Of a DNA stretch of 64,000 bases, positions 25,581-35,283 are shown in pieces. The DNA is taken from assembly GCA_949511625.1 (NCBI GenBank), contig CATFEX010000046.1, positions 1 to 64,000 on the forward strand, written 5' to 3'. How positions within the stretch are numbered: the first letter of the stretch is position 1; every line of letters starts with the position of its first letter. Source of the DNA: UBA11891 sp003533785 (lineage in GTDB: Bacteria > Bacteroidota > Bacteroidia > Flavobacteriales > Flavobacteriaceae). A program made the translations under genes and the position numbers. Below the pieces are notes generated by a model. That model did not search any database. It was given only the letters and a program-made list of their open reading frames with translations, and was not told the DNA's origin.

Positions 25581-26079
25581 GTATCGGTTGCGGGGATTGG
25601 AATTAGAAGACCTCGACAGTCTTTTTGCTATCGAGAACGACACTCATTTGTGGAAGTATTCAAATCGATCCACTCCATATACCAAAGCTTTTTTGACTGA
25701 ATACATTCTCCAATCCCATTTGCCCATTCAAGAGGCACAGCAATTGCGGTTGGCCCTGGTAGATGATAGTGATCAAGCCAAGGGGTTTGTTGATTTGTTT
25801 GAAGTTGACCTTCATCACCAAAGGGCAGGAGTAGGGATTGCAATCCATCCTGAGTATCAAAATCAAGGGCTCGGGGCCGTTGGGTTGTCCTTATTGTTGG
25901 ATTATTGTCATAGTTATCTAAGTCTTCACCAGCTTTATTGTGACATTGACGAGAACAATAAAGTAAGTATTCGACTCTTTGAAAAAGCTGGTTTTGAACA
26001 GACGGGGCTCAAAAAGGACTGGAATTTTTATGAAAAAGAATTTCACTCTGTAAGAATGTATCAAAAAATAGAACTTTAA
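25570..26079 (+). CDS. GNAT acetyltransferase, RimJ/RimL-like
   Basis: 169 residues from ATG 25570, which is preceded by AAGGAG at a spacing of 4 bases inside the dapF end. Acetyl-CoA site about NQGLGAVGLSLLLDY, then DENNKVSIRLFEKAGFEQTGL, typical of the RimJ/RimL/SpeG group. Substrate unknown. It is coupled to dapF (11-base overlap) and followed after 5 bases by mltG. Confidence 0.87.
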   Translation: MNTKYRLRGLELEDLDSLFAIENDTHLWKYSNRSTPYTKAFLTEYILQSHLPIQEAQQLRLALVDDSDQAKGFVDLFEVDLHHQRAGVGIAIHPEYQNQGLGAVGLSLLLDYCHSYLSLHQLYCDIDENNKVSIRLFEKAGFEQTGLKKDWNFYEKEFHSVRMYQKIEL

Positions 26080-26084
26080 GAATA

Positions 26085-27119
26085 GTGCAGATTAGAAAAA
26101 AAACTGGAATCCTTTTGGGGGTTGTCATTTTGACAAGCTTCAGTATTTTTTATGCAACATTTTATTGGGATAATACCTCATTTCAAGAAGCGAAATATGA
26201 GATTTATATTGAAAGTGATTGGGATTTTGAGGTACTAAAAAATACATTGAGTCCCCATCTGCGTTCTGCACGTTTGTTTGGATGGGCTGCAGAACTAAAG
26301 GGCTATGATATTCGTATTCGAAGCGGAAAGTATACCCTTGTTCAAGGACTTTCCAACAACGAAATCATCAATAAACTCCGCCTTCAGAGTGAGCCTGTTC
26401 AAGTCACTTTCAACAATCAAGAACGCATAGAAAATCTCGCTGGTCGTTTGGCTGAGGTATTAGAATCCGACAGTCTATCCTTTTTAAAAGCGATGAAAAG
26501 CGCCTCTTTTTTAGATCAAAAAGGCTTCAGTCTGGATACTGCATTGGCGATGTATCTCCCCAACACCTATCAGGTTTTTTGGAATATAAGCCCCGAGGCA
26601 TTTTGTGAGCGTATGCATCAAGAGTTCGAAAAATTTTGGTCAGCAGAGCGCAAAGCCTTGGCCAAGCAGCAAGGTTTGTCACCATTAGAAGTGATTACTT
26701 TGGCCAGTATTGTTCATAAGGAAACCATCAAAGCTGTGGAAAGACCCCTTATCGCAGGAGTGTACCTAAATCGTTTGAAGCAGCGAATGCGTTTGCAAGC
26801 AGATCCAACCGTTATTTATGCTTTAAAACAAAAATTCCAAAACTTTGATACTATCATCAAACGGGTTCTTTATAAAGATTTACGAATTCGTTCTCCTTAC
26901 AATACCTATCGCGTGAAAAAACTTCCACTAGGTCCCATTGCTATGCCCGATATTTCTGCCATTGAGGCAGTATTACGACCAGAAAAACACAGCTATTTAT
27001 ATTTTGTGGCCAACCCGGAGAAGCCTGGATATCATAGATTTGCAAGCAGCTTGGCTCAGCACAACCGCAACAAACGAAAATACACACGGTGGTTAAATCA
27101 GAATAAATTATACCGTTAG
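26085..27119 (+). CDS. mltG: endolytic murein transglycosylase MltG
   Basis: 344 residues from GTG 26085. One N-terminal membrane helix (ILLGVVILTSFSIFYATFY), a LysM-like region with the phrase SGKYTLVQGLSNNEIINKLR, and the YceG catalytic stretch LASIVHKETIKAVERPLIAG with LQADPTVIYAL. The conserved Glu of HKET is the expected catalytic residue. It cuts nascent glycan strands and sets their length. Its TAG overlaps the opposite-strand stop in TTAG (27116-27119). Confidence 0.94.
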   Translation: MQIRKKTGILLGVVILTSFSIFYATFYWDNTSFQEAKYEIYIESDWDFEVLKNTLSPHLRSARLFGWAAELKGYDIRIRSGKYTLVQGLSNNEIINKLRLQSEPVQVTFNNQERIENLAGRLAEVLESDSLSFLKAMKSASFLDQKGFSLDTALAMYLPNTYQVFWNISPEAFCERMHQEFEKFWSAERKALAKQQGLSPLEVITLASIVHKETIKAVERPLIAGVYLNRLKQRMRLQADPTVIYALKQKFQNFDTIIKRVLYKDLRIRSPYNTYRVKKLPLGPIAMPDISAIEAVLRPEKHSYLYFVANPEKPGYHRFASSLAQHNRNKRKYTRWLNQNKLYR

Positions 27120-27841
27120 TTCGTCGACATGGAATATACGAGGAATACAGCTGGGCGTTTGTGGAATTGATCCAATTTTATTTTTTTCCATTGCGAGATT
27201 GGAAGGGTTTTGATCCATTGCGTGGGGAGAGTCAAATCACAAGCAAGACAAAGTAGGGTACCCGACTGAAGGTGTTGAATCAGTGCTTCTAGCAATGAGA
27301 TATTTCGATAGGGAGTTTCAATAAATAGTTGAGTTTGTTGAAATTGATAGGCGTTGCGTTCCAGTTTTTTGATTGCTAGGCTGCGTTCTTTTTGGTTGAT
27401 GGGGAGGTAACCATGAAACGTAAACTGTTGCCCATTTAGTCCCGATGCCATGAGAGCAAGAACAATGGAGGAGGGGCCAACCAAGGGGATTACTTCAATA
27501 TTTTTTTCATGGGCTAGTGCCACAATTACTGCTCCAGGATCGGCGACTCCTGGACATCCAGCATCACTGATCAAACCTATGGAAAATCCCTGTTCGCAGG
27601 GGTTCAAATAGGAATGATATTCCAAGGCAGTAGTATATTTATTCAGCGGATATAACCGCAATTCACTTTGCTTTTTTGCGGGACAAATACTTTTTATAAA
27701 ATGACGGGCTTCCTTTTCATTCTCAACAATAAAGTGGTGCTGCTTGGTTATTATTTTTTCAATCCAAGGAGACAAACTGTCCAGAGAAGCACCCTCCCCC
27801 AAAGGGCAAGGAATTAAAAAAAGTTTACCGCGGTCCGACAT
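27116..27841 (-). CDS. SAM-dependent methyltransferase, tetrapyrrole-methylase fold (RsmI-like)
   Basis: 241 residues from ATG 27841. Seen: LFLIPCPLGEG start, HFIVENEKEARHF, SDAGCPGVADPGA and PLVGPSSIVLALMASGLNGQ, all of the RsmI/YraL methylase fold, and IETPYRN. The N-terminal end differs from classical RsmI (which has LYLVATPIGN), so 2'-O-methylation of 16S C1402 is not assured. Flavobacteria carry this version next to dnaA. It overlaps the phosphatase gene by 17 bases. Confidence 0.85.
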   Translation of the reverse strand: MSDRGKLFLIPCPLGEGASLDSLSPWIEKIITKQHHFIVENEKEARHFIKSICPAKKQSELRLYPLNKYTTALEYHSYLNPCEQGFSIGLISDAGCPGVADPGAVIVALAHEKNIEVIPLVGPSSIVLALMASGLNGQQFTFHGYLPINQKERSLAIKKLERNAYQFQQTQLFIETPYRNISLLEALIQHLQSGTLLCLACDLTLPTQWIKTLPISQWKKIKLDQFHKRPAVFLVYSMSTN

Positions 27842-28280
27842 TGGAAATAAGTTCGTTAGCAATTCGCTCTGTCGCTTGATCAATCATTTGAAATACTTTT
27901 TCAAAACCGTCAATTCCTCCATAATAAGGATCGGGCACTTCCTTATTTATCATTAATAAGGCAACTTTTTCCCATTCACTTTCGCTTGGATGGAGTGCCT
28001 TGAGGTTATTGTAATTGGAATGATCCATCACATAAATCCAATTGAAGCGTCGGAAGTCCTTTTGTTCAAAAGGACGAGCTCGCTGTTGATGGATTGCAAT
28101 GCCGTGTTTTTTGGCCACTGCAATGCTTCTGGGGTCCGGAGGATTTCCTGTATGATAGGCGGCTGTTCCAGCTGAATCAACCATAAAAGAAGAAGAAAGT
28201 TTTTGCGAAAGTAAACCTGCTGCCAAGGGCGAACGACAGATATTGCCTAGACAAACCATTAAAATATTAACGGTTTCCAA
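27825..28280 (-). CDS. low-molecular-weight protein-tyrosine phosphatase
   Basis: 151 residues. The P-loop C(X)5R is C10-LGNIC-R16-SP near the N-terminus, and the general-acid Asp is in VPDPYYGG. Substrate unknown; some relatives act on tyrosine-phosphorylated polysaccharide-export kinases, others on arsenate. It lies 6 bases after dnaA and is co-transcribed with it and with the methyltransferase. Confidence 0.93.
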   Translation of the reverse strand: METVNILMVCLGNICRSPLAAGLLSQKLSSSFMVDSAGTAAYHTGNPPDPRSIAVAKKHGIAIHQQRARPFEQKDFRRFNWIYVMDHSNYNNLKALHPSESEWEKVALLMINKEVPDPYYGGIDGFEKVFQMIDQATERIANELISNVGPR

Positions 28281-28286
28281 GGTCTT

Positions 28287-29714
28287 CTACAACGTTAATT
28301 TCTGATTGAGATCCTCTACGTATTTACGAAATTGCTTATCAGTGAAGCTCAGATTGTCTACCGTCTTACATGCGTGAAGGACGGTAGCGTGGTCTCTTTT
28401 TCCGATTTGTGTTCCGATGCTGGCCAATGAAGCCTTAGTGAATTTTTTGGCAAAGTACATTGCCAATTGACGTGCTTGAACAATATGTCGTTTTCGGGTT
28501 TTGGATTGCAGGGTTTCGACATCCATCTGAAAATATTCAGAAACTACTTTTTGAATGTAATCAATGGAGACCTCTCGCTTAGTATTTTTGACAAACTTGT
28601 TGACAATCTCTTTGGCCAATTCAAGATTGATTTCCATTTTATTAAAAGATGATTGCGCCATAAGAGATATGATGGCTCCTTCTAATTCTCTAATATTAGA
28701 CTTGATATTTTTGGCAACAAAATCCACAATCTCATCTGAAATCAGAACCCCATCGCGATAGAGTTTGTTCTTCAGTATAGAAACCCGCGTCTCATAGTTG
28801 GGTAATTGCAATTCTGCCGATAGTCCCCACTTAAATCGAGAAAGCAATCGTTGTTCTATATCCTGCATATCAATGGGTGCTTTATCAGAAGTAATAATGA
28901 CTTGCTTCCCATTTTGATGGAGGTGATTGAAGATGTGGAAAAAAACATCTTGTGTTCCAGACTTTCCACTCAAAAACTGAACGTCATCAATAATAAGGAC
29001 ATCAATGAGTTGATAGAAATGGATAAAGTCATTCCGAGTATTTTTCTTAACCGATTCAATATACTGTTGGGTAAATTTTTCTGCGGATATATACAAGACT
29101 GTTTTATCTGGATATTTTTCTTTAATATCCACCCCAATAGCGTGAGCCAAATGTGTTTTTCCAAGACCCACACCTCCAAAAATAAGCAAGGGATTGAAGG
29201 AAGTACCACCAGGTTTGGTGGCCACGGCCATACCTGCTGATCGTGCCAGTCGATTTGAATCGCCCTCCAGAAAATTATCGAAACTGTAATTGGGGTTGAG
29301 CTGGGATTCAATCTGAAGATTTCGTATCCCTGGAATCACAAATGGATTTTTAAGTTCGCTGTTATAGGTGCTTAGAGGAGCGTCCACGGATTGCGAGGCA
29401 GTCCCTGTTTTAGGATTGGAGGGAATACTTTCGGTATGCGGCTGCTTGTTCCCATAGGTGTTTTCCATTCGAATCACATACACCAAGCTGGCTTCCTTAC
29501 CCAATTCTTTTGTCAATGCAGATTTCAATAATTTGACATAGTGTTCTTCCAACCATTCATAAAAGAATTTACTAGGTACCTGTATACTAAGGATATTATC
29601 CTCGATTTTTACAGGTACAATGGGATTGAACCAAGTTTTATAAGCTTGTGGCTGTATGTTGTCCTTTATGTAAGTGAGACAATTATTCCAGACCTGTTCA
29701 GCAGTACTCCCCAT
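28287..29714 (-). CDS. dnaA: chromosomal replication initiator DnaA
   Basis: 475 residues with all four domains. Domain I (EQVWNNCLTYIKDNIQPQAY), variable domain II, AAA+ domain III with Walker A GGVGLGKTH (180-188) and Walker B IIDDVQFL (241-248), sensor regions, and DNA-binding domain IV with the signature GKRDHATVLHACKTV. It melts oriC and recruits helicase. The 170-base gap upstream is very AT-rich but holds no cluster of TTATCCACA boxes, so the origin is not evidently here. The order dnaA-phosphatase-methyltransferase is usual for the family. Confidence 0.98.
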   Translation of the reverse strand: MGSTAEQVWNNCLTYIKDNIQPQAYKTWFNPIVPVKIEDNILSIQVPSKFFYEWLEEHYVKLLKSALTKELGKEASLVYVIRMENTYGNKQPHTESIPSNPKTGTASQSVDAPLSTYNSELKNPFVIPGIRNLQIESQLNPNYSFDNFLEGDSNRLARSAGMAVATKPGGTSFNPLLIFGGVGLGKTHLAHAIGVDIKEKYPDKTVLYISAEKFTQQYIESVKKNTRNDFIHFYQLIDVLIIDDVQFLSGKSGTQDVFFHIFNHLHQNGKQVIITSDKAPIDMQDIEQRLLSRFKWGLSAELQLPNYETRVSILKNKLYRDGVLISDEIVDFVAKNIKSNIRELEGAIISLMAQSSFNKMEINLELAKEIVNKFVKNTKREVSIDYIQKVVSEYFQMDVETLQSKTRKRHIVQARQLAMYFAKKFTKASLASIGTQIGKRDHATVLHACKTVDNLSFTDKQFRKYVEDLNQKLTL

Positions 29715-29884
29715 TAATTGGTTTGGTTATTGTTATTGGATTTGTTTTTGATTAAAACAAATATCTGTGGTTTTTTTTTATTAAAAAATTCAAATTCTAT
29801 TGAAATTTAATTTTTTTTTTCACACCTTATAGGTTTACTAATTTCATCATAAAAAAGATAGTCTTCAAACAAAACCTGTCTCTT
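29715..29884. other. AT-rich intergenic region between dnaA and a thioesterase gene
   Basis: 170 bases, with long T-runs near 29770 and 29810. It separates two divergent genes, so it must hold both promoters. A minus-strand near-match to the -7 box (GATATTTG, about 29759-29766) may serve dnaA. No DnaA-box cluster and no open frame were seen. Confidence 0.5.
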
Positions 29885-30289
29885 TTGGCTTATACCACAA
29901 ACCCCATACGCGTCCGATATTCAGATACCGATCAAATGGGCTATATGCATCATAGCAATTACCTTCGTTTTTTTGAAATTGCTCGTTTGGAGTGGCTCTC
30001 TGCTCTTAAAATATCCTATCTAGAGATGGAAAAAAATGGCATTTGGTTGCCAGTCGTCTCTGCCAAAGTAGCTTTCAAAGCTCCAAGCTATTTCGATGAT
30101 GAACTAGTAGTGACGGTACATTTGGAAGCTCCTCCCACAGCGTCGTTATTATTTTCCTATCAAATACACAACCAGCATCAAAAACAAGTATGCGAGGGAG
30201 TAACGAAGTTAGCTTTTTTAGACGCCCAAAGACAGCGCCCCAGGCGATGTCCAGAATCTCTTTACAAAGCTCTTACTCCATATTTTTAA
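29885..30289 (+). CDS. acyl-CoA thioesterase, YbgC/FadM hot-dog type
   Basis: 134 residues from TTG 29885. The hot-dog motif YSDTDQMGYMHHSNYLRFFE carries the expected catalytic Asp and the helix that follows; IWLPVVSAKVAFKAPSYFDD is also typical. Such enzymes hydrolyse short or aromatic acyl-CoA esters; some clear DHNA-CoA in menaquinone synthesis, which is possible but unproven here. The last 17 bases overlap the convergent ribD gene. Confidence 0.88.
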   Translation: MAYTTNPIRVRYSDTDQMGYMHHSNYLRFFEIARLEWLSALKISYLEMEKNGIWLPVVSAKVAFKAPSYFDDELVVTVHLEAPPTASLLFSYQIHNQHQKQVCEGVTKLAFLDAQRQRPRRCPESLYKALTPYF

Positions 30290-31304
30290 AAAGCCATAAT
30301 TCGTCGTTATCCAAAGATATTTTTTGGTAGGGAGCTTCCCCAAATTTTGGAGCTTTAACTCCATTTGAAAGGCATGTAGGGGTTTTTAGCAGGCGTGTTG
30401 TGTCCCAAAGATGATGGTCGATGAATTGTTGGAGCGTGAATAAACCACCCTCCACTAAAATGGATTGAATGCCTTGTTGGTATAAATAGGCAAGTACTTC
30501 ATTCAAATCAAATGAATTATTAGTCTTGGAGAGAGGTATAATTGAACGGGTGATAGCAATCATTTTCTTGTTTTCAACTATATGGTCTGATTCATCCAAC
30601 GTATCATTGGGGTCCAATACAATAGGGATAGGGTTGTTCCCCGCCCATCGCCTAACATTCAATTTTGGATTGTCTTTTTTCACGGTAGTACTCCCTACCA
30701 GTATGGCATGCTCTTCACTCCGCCAACGATGGACAAGCTGCTGGGAATAAGAATCTGATAAATAAAAAACAGATCGTTTATTGGAAGAACTTGGAGCAAT
30801 ATAGCCTTCTATACTTTCCGCCCATTTTAAAGTTATGTAGGGACGCTTTTTTTGATGATACGTAAAAAAACGTCGATTGATCCAGTCGCACTCTGATGCT
30901 AAAACCTCTTTACTAACGCGACATCCATTTTCTTCAAGTCGCTCCATTCCACTTCCTGAAACTAACGGATTGGGGTCCAAAGAGCCAATGACTACTCTTT
31001 TTATATTGTGTTTAAGAATAAGGTCGACACAAGGTGGAGTCTTTCCATGGTGATTGCAAGGTTCAAGGTTTACATAGAGTGTGGATTCAGATAATAAATT
31101 TTTTTCTTCAACCGATTCAATAGCATGGACTTCGGCGTGAGGGGTACCTGCTTTTTTATGCCAGCCCTCGCCAATGACACGACCTTTGTTCACAATAACA
31201 CACCCAACCAACGGATTGGGGTAGGTTTTTCCCAACCCCTTTATAGCTAGTTGCAAACAGCGTTGCATAAAAATGTCGTCGGAATGCTTTAGTTTTTTAC
31301 TCAA
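30273..31304 (-). CDS. ribD: bifunctional riboflavin deaminase/reductase RibD
   Basis: 343 residues. The deaminase domain has zinc ligands H56 (with E58, HAEVHAIE), C83 and C92 (EPCNHHGKTPPC). The reductase domain starts about residue 145 (RPYITLKWAESIEGYIA) and continues with HAILVGSTTVKKDNPKLNVR and ILVEGG. It performs the second and third steps of riboflavin synthesis. Other rib genes are not in the window. It overlaps the convergent thioesterase gene by 17 bases. Confidence 0.95.
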   Translation of the reverse strand: MSKKLKHSDDIFMQRCLQLAIKGLGKTYPNPLVGCVIVNKGRVIGEGWHKKAGTPHAEVHAIESVEEKNLLSESTLYVNLEPCNHHGKTPPCVDLILKHNIKRVVIGSLDPNPLVSGSGMERLEENGCRVSKEVLASECDWINRRFFTYHQKKRPYITLKWAESIEGYIAPSSSNKRSVFYLSDSYSQQLVHRWRSEEHAILVGSTTVKKDNPKLNVRRWAGNNPIPIVLDPNDTLDESDHIVENKKMIAITRSIIPLSKTNNSFDLNEVLAYLYQQGIQSILVEGGLFTLQQFIDHHLWDTTRLLKTPTCLSNGVKAPKFGEAPYQKISLDNDELWLFKNME

Positions 31305-31346
31305 ATGCTGTATTCTTGATTGATAAAATTACTCATACTACTGCAC

Positions 31347-31823
31347 ATGACCTTGCGCAATATCAAAAATAAAGACAATACAGAGCTGGCTATTCTGCTA
31401 CGCTCTGTTTTGATTGAGATGGGAGTTCCAAAAACTGGAACGGCATACGAGGATCCTGAATTGGATGCTATGTGCCAAGCCTATGAAAGAGCTAGAAGTG
31501 CCTATTTTGTGATTGAATCAGAGGGTGTTTTGCTGGGAGGAGCGGGAGTGTCTCCGCTAAGAGACGGTTCGCCAGAAATCTGCGAATTACAAAAAATGTA
31601 TTTCAGTCCTCTCGCTCGTGGAAAGGGGTGGGGCGATCTGATGATTGAACATTGCTTGACTTTTGCCCAAGCCCAACAATTTAAAAAATGCTATATCGAG
31701 ACGATGCCCAATATGCAAGCAGCCCAAAAACTTTATCAGAAAAAAGGTTTTGAATATATTGAAGGACCCATAGGAAATACGGGACATAGTAATTGCTCTG
31801 TTTGGATGCTAAAAAATCTTTAA
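31347..31823 (+). CDS. GNAT-family N-acetyltransferase
   Basis: 158 residues from ATG 31347 (the open frame extends to a TTG at 31320, but the added residues are poor). Acetyl-CoA binding about LARGKGWGDLMIEHCL, then MQAAQKLYQKKGFEYIEGP. The region KMYFSPLARGKG is typical of small soluble GNATs. Substrate unknown. prmC starts immediately after its stop. Confidence 0.87.
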   Translation: MTLRNIKNKDNTELAILLRSVLIEMGVPKTGTAYEDPELDAMCQAYERARSAYFVIESEGVLLGGAGVSPLRDGSPEICELQKMYFSPLARGKGWGDLMIEHCLTFAQAQQFKKCYIETMPNMQAAQKLYQKKGFEYIEGPIGNTGHSNCSVWMLKNL

Positions 31824-32666
31824 ATGACCCTAATTGAGTGGCATAATAAATATCAAGTGCAGCTGCAAGATAGATGCGAGGTTGATGCAATTAGATTTTA
31901 TTTCAAGCAGTTGATTGATGTTTTTTTTGGATGGGGAACAACTACGCTTGGATTGCATCCCAACCGGGAGTTAAATTTGCCAGAGGAGAGCCTTTTGGAA
32001 ACTGCCTTATCGCGTTTACTCGATAACGAACCCCTCCAATATATACTAGGACACACCTCTTTTATGGGAATGGATTTGCAGGTAAACTCACACACGCTGA
32101 TTCCTCGTCCCGAAACCGAGGAACTTGTTGCTTGGGTATTGGAATCTACAGATTCAAAGGACAGGGTTGTCTTAGATGTTGGTACTGGTAGCGGTTGCAT
32201 AGCTTTGGCTCTCAAAAAGGCTCGCTCTAATTGGATTCTTCATGCTCTAGACGTTTCTCCCGAGGCTTTGGACTTGGCAAAGCAGAATGCCCAAAATTTA
32301 AGCCTTGAATTGGACTGGCTTCTGGCCGATATCAAGGCACTCCCAAAAACCTTACCCAACTTCGATATAATCATATCCAATCCACCCTATGTGACCGCTG
32401 AGGAAAAAAAACACATGCGGGCAAACGTTTTAGACTATGAGCCACATTTGGCATTATTTACTCCAGAAGGTGAGCCTCTTTTCTATTATAAAAAAATCAT
32501 GGAGATGGCACAAAAAAAGCTACGTCCAAACGGTAGGGTTTATCTAGAAATTAACCCAATGTTTTATTATGAATTGGGAGAAATGGTAGTATCTTTTGGT
32601 TTTAAAAAGGTCGAATTGAGAAAGGATATTTTTGATAAAAAACGAATGCTCTGTTGTCAGCGATGA
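31824..32666 (+). CDS. prmC: peptide chain release factor N5-glutamine methyltransferase
   Basis: 280 residues, also called HemK. It methylates the GGQ glutamine of release factors. Seen: N-terminal helical domain with LLDNEPLQYILGHTSFMGM, SAM motif I VLDVGTGSGCIALAL and the catalytic NPPY (DIIISNPPYVTAEE). Its ATG follows the GNAT stop directly, and its TGA overlaps the ligA ATG (ATGA). Confidence 0.96.
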   Translation: MTLIEWHNKYQVQLQDRCEVDAIRFYFKQLIDVFFGWGTTTLGLHPNRELNLPEESLLETALSRLLDNEPLQYILGHTSFMGMDLQVNSHTLIPRPETEELVAWVLESTDSKDRVVLDVGTGSGCIALALKKARSNWILHALDVSPEALDLAKQNAQNLSLELDWLLADIKALPKTLPNFDIIISNPPYVTAEEKKHMRANVLDYEPHLALFTPEGEPLFYYKKIMEMAQKKLRPNGRVYLEINPMFYYELGEMVVSFGFKKVELRKDIFDKKRMLCCQR

Positions 32667-34675
32667 AAGAAAATATTAAGCATAGAATCCATCAACTTCG
32701 CGAAAATCTTCACGCTCACAACCACCAGTATTATATCCTTGATAGTCCCATCGTATCCGATCAAAAATTTGATCAATTATTGAAAGAACTAGCCGATTTG
32801 GAAGCTGCCCATCCAGAATTTTTTGATGCTAATTCACCTACCCAACGTGTAGGAGGGGGGATCACCAAAAACTTTGAAACTAAGTCGCATCGCTATCCTA
32901 TGTATTCTTTGGACAATACCTATTCCAAAGAGGAACTTTCAGACTGGGTGACAAAAATCCGAAAAATCATAGGCGAGGGGACCTTAATGACCTATACCTG
33001 CGAGCTCAAATATGATGGGGCTTCTATTAGTTTGACCTATGAAAAAGGACAATTCGTTCAGGGAATTACCAGAGGCGACGGACAACAGGGGGATGAGATT
33101 ACTCAAAACTTGAAAACCTTACCAACAATTCCACTTCAATTGCAAGGAAACCCTCCTGATTATTTTGAAATTAGAGGAGAAATAGTACTTCCTTGGGAAG
33201 CATTTAAACGATTGAATCAAGAACGAAAATCCAAAGGGGAGCCCCCCTATATGAATCCACGTAACACGGCTTCTGGAAGTTTGAAACTTCAAGACAGTCA
33301 TGAAGTTGCCAAGCGGGGCCTCCATTGTTTCCTTTATGCCCTTGCAGGTGACGCCTTGCCGATCCATACACAATTCGAAGCCCTAGAAAAAGCACGTAAA
33401 TGGGGGTTTAAAGTACCTGATAGCGCAAAGCATGCCCACCATATTGAGGAGGTTTTTGCCTACCTCGATCATTGGGAAAAACAACGATCGAAATTGCCAT
33501 ATGAAATTGACGGTGTGGTGATTAAAGTAAATGAATTGCCCCTTCAAAAAGTACTCGGCCACACAGCCAAGTCACCACGTTGGGCAATAGCATATAAATT
33601 TCAGGCCGAACAGATTGAAACGGTTTTGGAGTCGGTGAGCTATCAAGTTGGTCGAACAGGAGCCATTACACCGGTGGCTAATTTAAGACCCGTTTTAATC
33701 TCAGGGACCACTGTGAAACGAGCCTCCCTTCACAATGCTGATCAAATCGCTAAATTGGACTTGCGTTTGGGGGATGTAGTGCGCGTCGAAAAAGGAGGAG
33801 AAATCATTCCCAAAATTGTTAGTGTATCAGAATCACAAAGGGGTTTGGAATCGGATACGGTTGTATTTATAGAATATTGTCCTGATTGTAATGCACCCTT
33901 AGAGCGGTCGGAAGGAGAAGCGCAACACTATTGCACCAACAGCATGACCTGCCCTACCCAACTGGTTGGAAAGATTCAACATTTTATTTCTAGAAAGGCG
34001 ATGGATATTGAAGGAATAGGAAGTGAAACTGTCGTCCAATTGTATGAAGCCAATCTATTGCATACCATTGTAGATTTATATCAATTGGATCCTGCAGCGG
34101 TATTGCGGTTGGACCGTATGGCAGAAAAATCCGTACAAAATCTTTTCCAAGGGATTGAGGCTTCAAAAACACAACCCTTTCCAAAGGTATTGTTTGCCCT
34201 AGGCATTCGTTTTGTTGGGGAAACGGTAGCCAAAACCCTGACACAATATTTTAAATCGATTGAAAATTTAAAAAACGCTACTTTAGAAGACCTAATAGAA
34301 GTCGATGAAATAGGAGAACGCATCGCCCAAAGTCTCTATCAGTTTCTGCAAAATGAGAAGCACTGGAATCAGATATTAGAATTGAAACGTTTGGGACTGC
34401 AATTTGAAATAGAAACCCGCTCTGAACCCCTTCATGATGAATTGGCAGGGTTGAAATTTGTTGTATCGGGTGTTTTTGAAAAGTTTGAACGCTCTGAAAT
34501 TAAAACCTTAATCGAATCTCGTGGAGGAAAAATTGTCAGTAGCGTATCTAAAAACACTGACTATATCGTAGCTGGCGCAGGAATGGGTCCGAGCAAAAAG
34601 GAAAAGGCAGAAAGCTTAAATATTCCTATTATTAGCGAAGACCAACTAGTGATCTTGATAGAAACCACTTCTTGA
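32663..34675 (+). CDS. ligA: NAD-dependent DNA ligase
   Basis: 670 residues from ATG 32663, overlapping the prmC stop as ATGA. The adenylated lysine is about K116 in CELKYDGAS. The OB fold follows (VGRTGAITPVANL), then the four-cysteine zinc finger (CPDCNAPL ... CTNSMTC), the helix-hairpin-helix region (AMDIEGIGSETV) and a C-terminal BRCT domain (GLKFVVSGVF...GGKIVSSVSKNTDYIVAG). It joins Okazaki fragments and repair nicks. Full length. Confidence 0.98.
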   Translation: MKENIKHRIHQLRENLHAHNHQYYILDSPIVSDQKFDQLLKELADLEAAHPEFFDANSPTQRVGGGITKNFETKSHRYPMYSLDNTYSKEELSDWVTKIRKIIGEGTLMTYTCELKYDGASISLTYEKGQFVQGITRGDGQQGDEITQNLKTLPTIPLQLQGNPPDYFEIRGEIVLPWEAFKRLNQERKSKGEPPYMNPRNTASGSLKLQDSHEVAKRGLHCFLYALAGDALPIHTQFEALEKARKWGFKVPDSAKHAHHIEEVFAYLDHWEKQRSKLPYEIDGVVIKVNELPLQKVLGHTAKSPRWAIAYKFQAEQIETVLESVSYQVGRTGAITPVANLRPVLISGTTVKRASLHNADQIAKLDLRLGDVVRVEKGGEIIPKIVSVSESQRGLESDTVVFIEYCPDCNAPLERSEGEAQHYCTNSMTCPTQLVGKIQHFISRKAMDIEGIGSETVVQLYEANLLHTIVDLYQLDPAAVLRLDRMAEKSVQNLFQGIEASKTQPFPKVLFALGIRFVGETVAKTLTQYFKSIENLKNATLEDLIEVDEIGERIAQSLYQFLQNEKHWNQILELKRLGLQFEIETRSEPLHDELAGLKFVVSGVFEKFERSEIKTLIESRGGKIVSSVSKNTDYIVAGAGMGPSKKEKAESLNIPIISEDQLVILIETTS

Positions 34676-34759
34676 TGTTATATTTGTAACATTGAGTTGA
34701 AAAATTATAATAAAATAATAGATTTACACTAGCTGCAAGGGGCTTAGCCTATTTTTGAT

Positions 34760-35281
34760 ATGAAACTATTTGATTGGATCCAAATTAAAATGATTAAGCG
34801 AACAGTTTCGCACGAGCTGGTGCTTCAGGGGAAACGTAAAATTCATAAGCCCAAGGAAATAAAAAAAATAGGTGTTTTGATTGACAGTAAATCATTATTG
34901 AGTCCGGAGTTGATCCAGAAAGAATTGCAAAACGCTGGATATGCAGCTTGTCGGATTACTGTTTTACAATATGACGCCTCGATACCCAAAAATGTGGTTA
35001 CTACCACCAATTCCTTTGGAGATAAGGATATTCTACTGATGGGAAAACCTTCACCTGCTGTTGCACATTTTTGTGAACAGAATTTTGACCTATTGATTAA
35101 TTACTTTCCAGAAAATCTTCCACAGTTGCAACTTGTATCATTGCGAACTAAAAGCAAGTTTCGAGTGGGCTTTTCAGAGGTTGACCGTCGTTTAAACGAT
35201 TTGATTTTTAGTCTGCCCGATAAATCTCCTAAACTTTTTTTTGAACAAATGAATACTTACCTAAAAACAATAGCGAATTAG
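34760..35281 (+). CDS. conserved protein DUF6913
   Basis: 173-residue soluble protein with the start MKLFDWIQIKMIKRTVSHEL and the central IGVLIDSKSLL and DLLINYF. It looks like the flavobacterial family DUF6913, usually found just before dapA. Function unknown. A TATTTTTG element (34750-34757) ends 2 bases before the ATG, so the transcript may be leaderless, though no TTG is seen at -33. It shares bases of its stop with the GTG just before the dapA ATG. Confidence 0.78.
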   Translation: MKLFDWIQIKMIKRTVSHELVLQGKRKIHKPKEIKKIGVLIDSKSLLSPELIQKELQNAGYAACRITVLQYDASIPKNVVTTTNSFGDKDILLMGKPSPAVAHFCEQNFDLLINYFPENLPQLQLVSLRTKSKFRVGFSEVDRRLNDLIFSLPDKSPKLFFEQMNTYLKTIAN

Positions 35282-35283
35282 TG

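Noticed and set aside
27116..27841. Calling the methyltransferase rsmI outright
   Set aside because: The fold fits, but the N-terminal signature differs from classical RsmI and a true RsmI may lie elsewhere in the genome.
29715..29884. Replication origin next to dnaA
   Set aside because: The gap is AT-rich but I found no repeated TTATCCACA-type boxes; without base-skew data it cannot be called.
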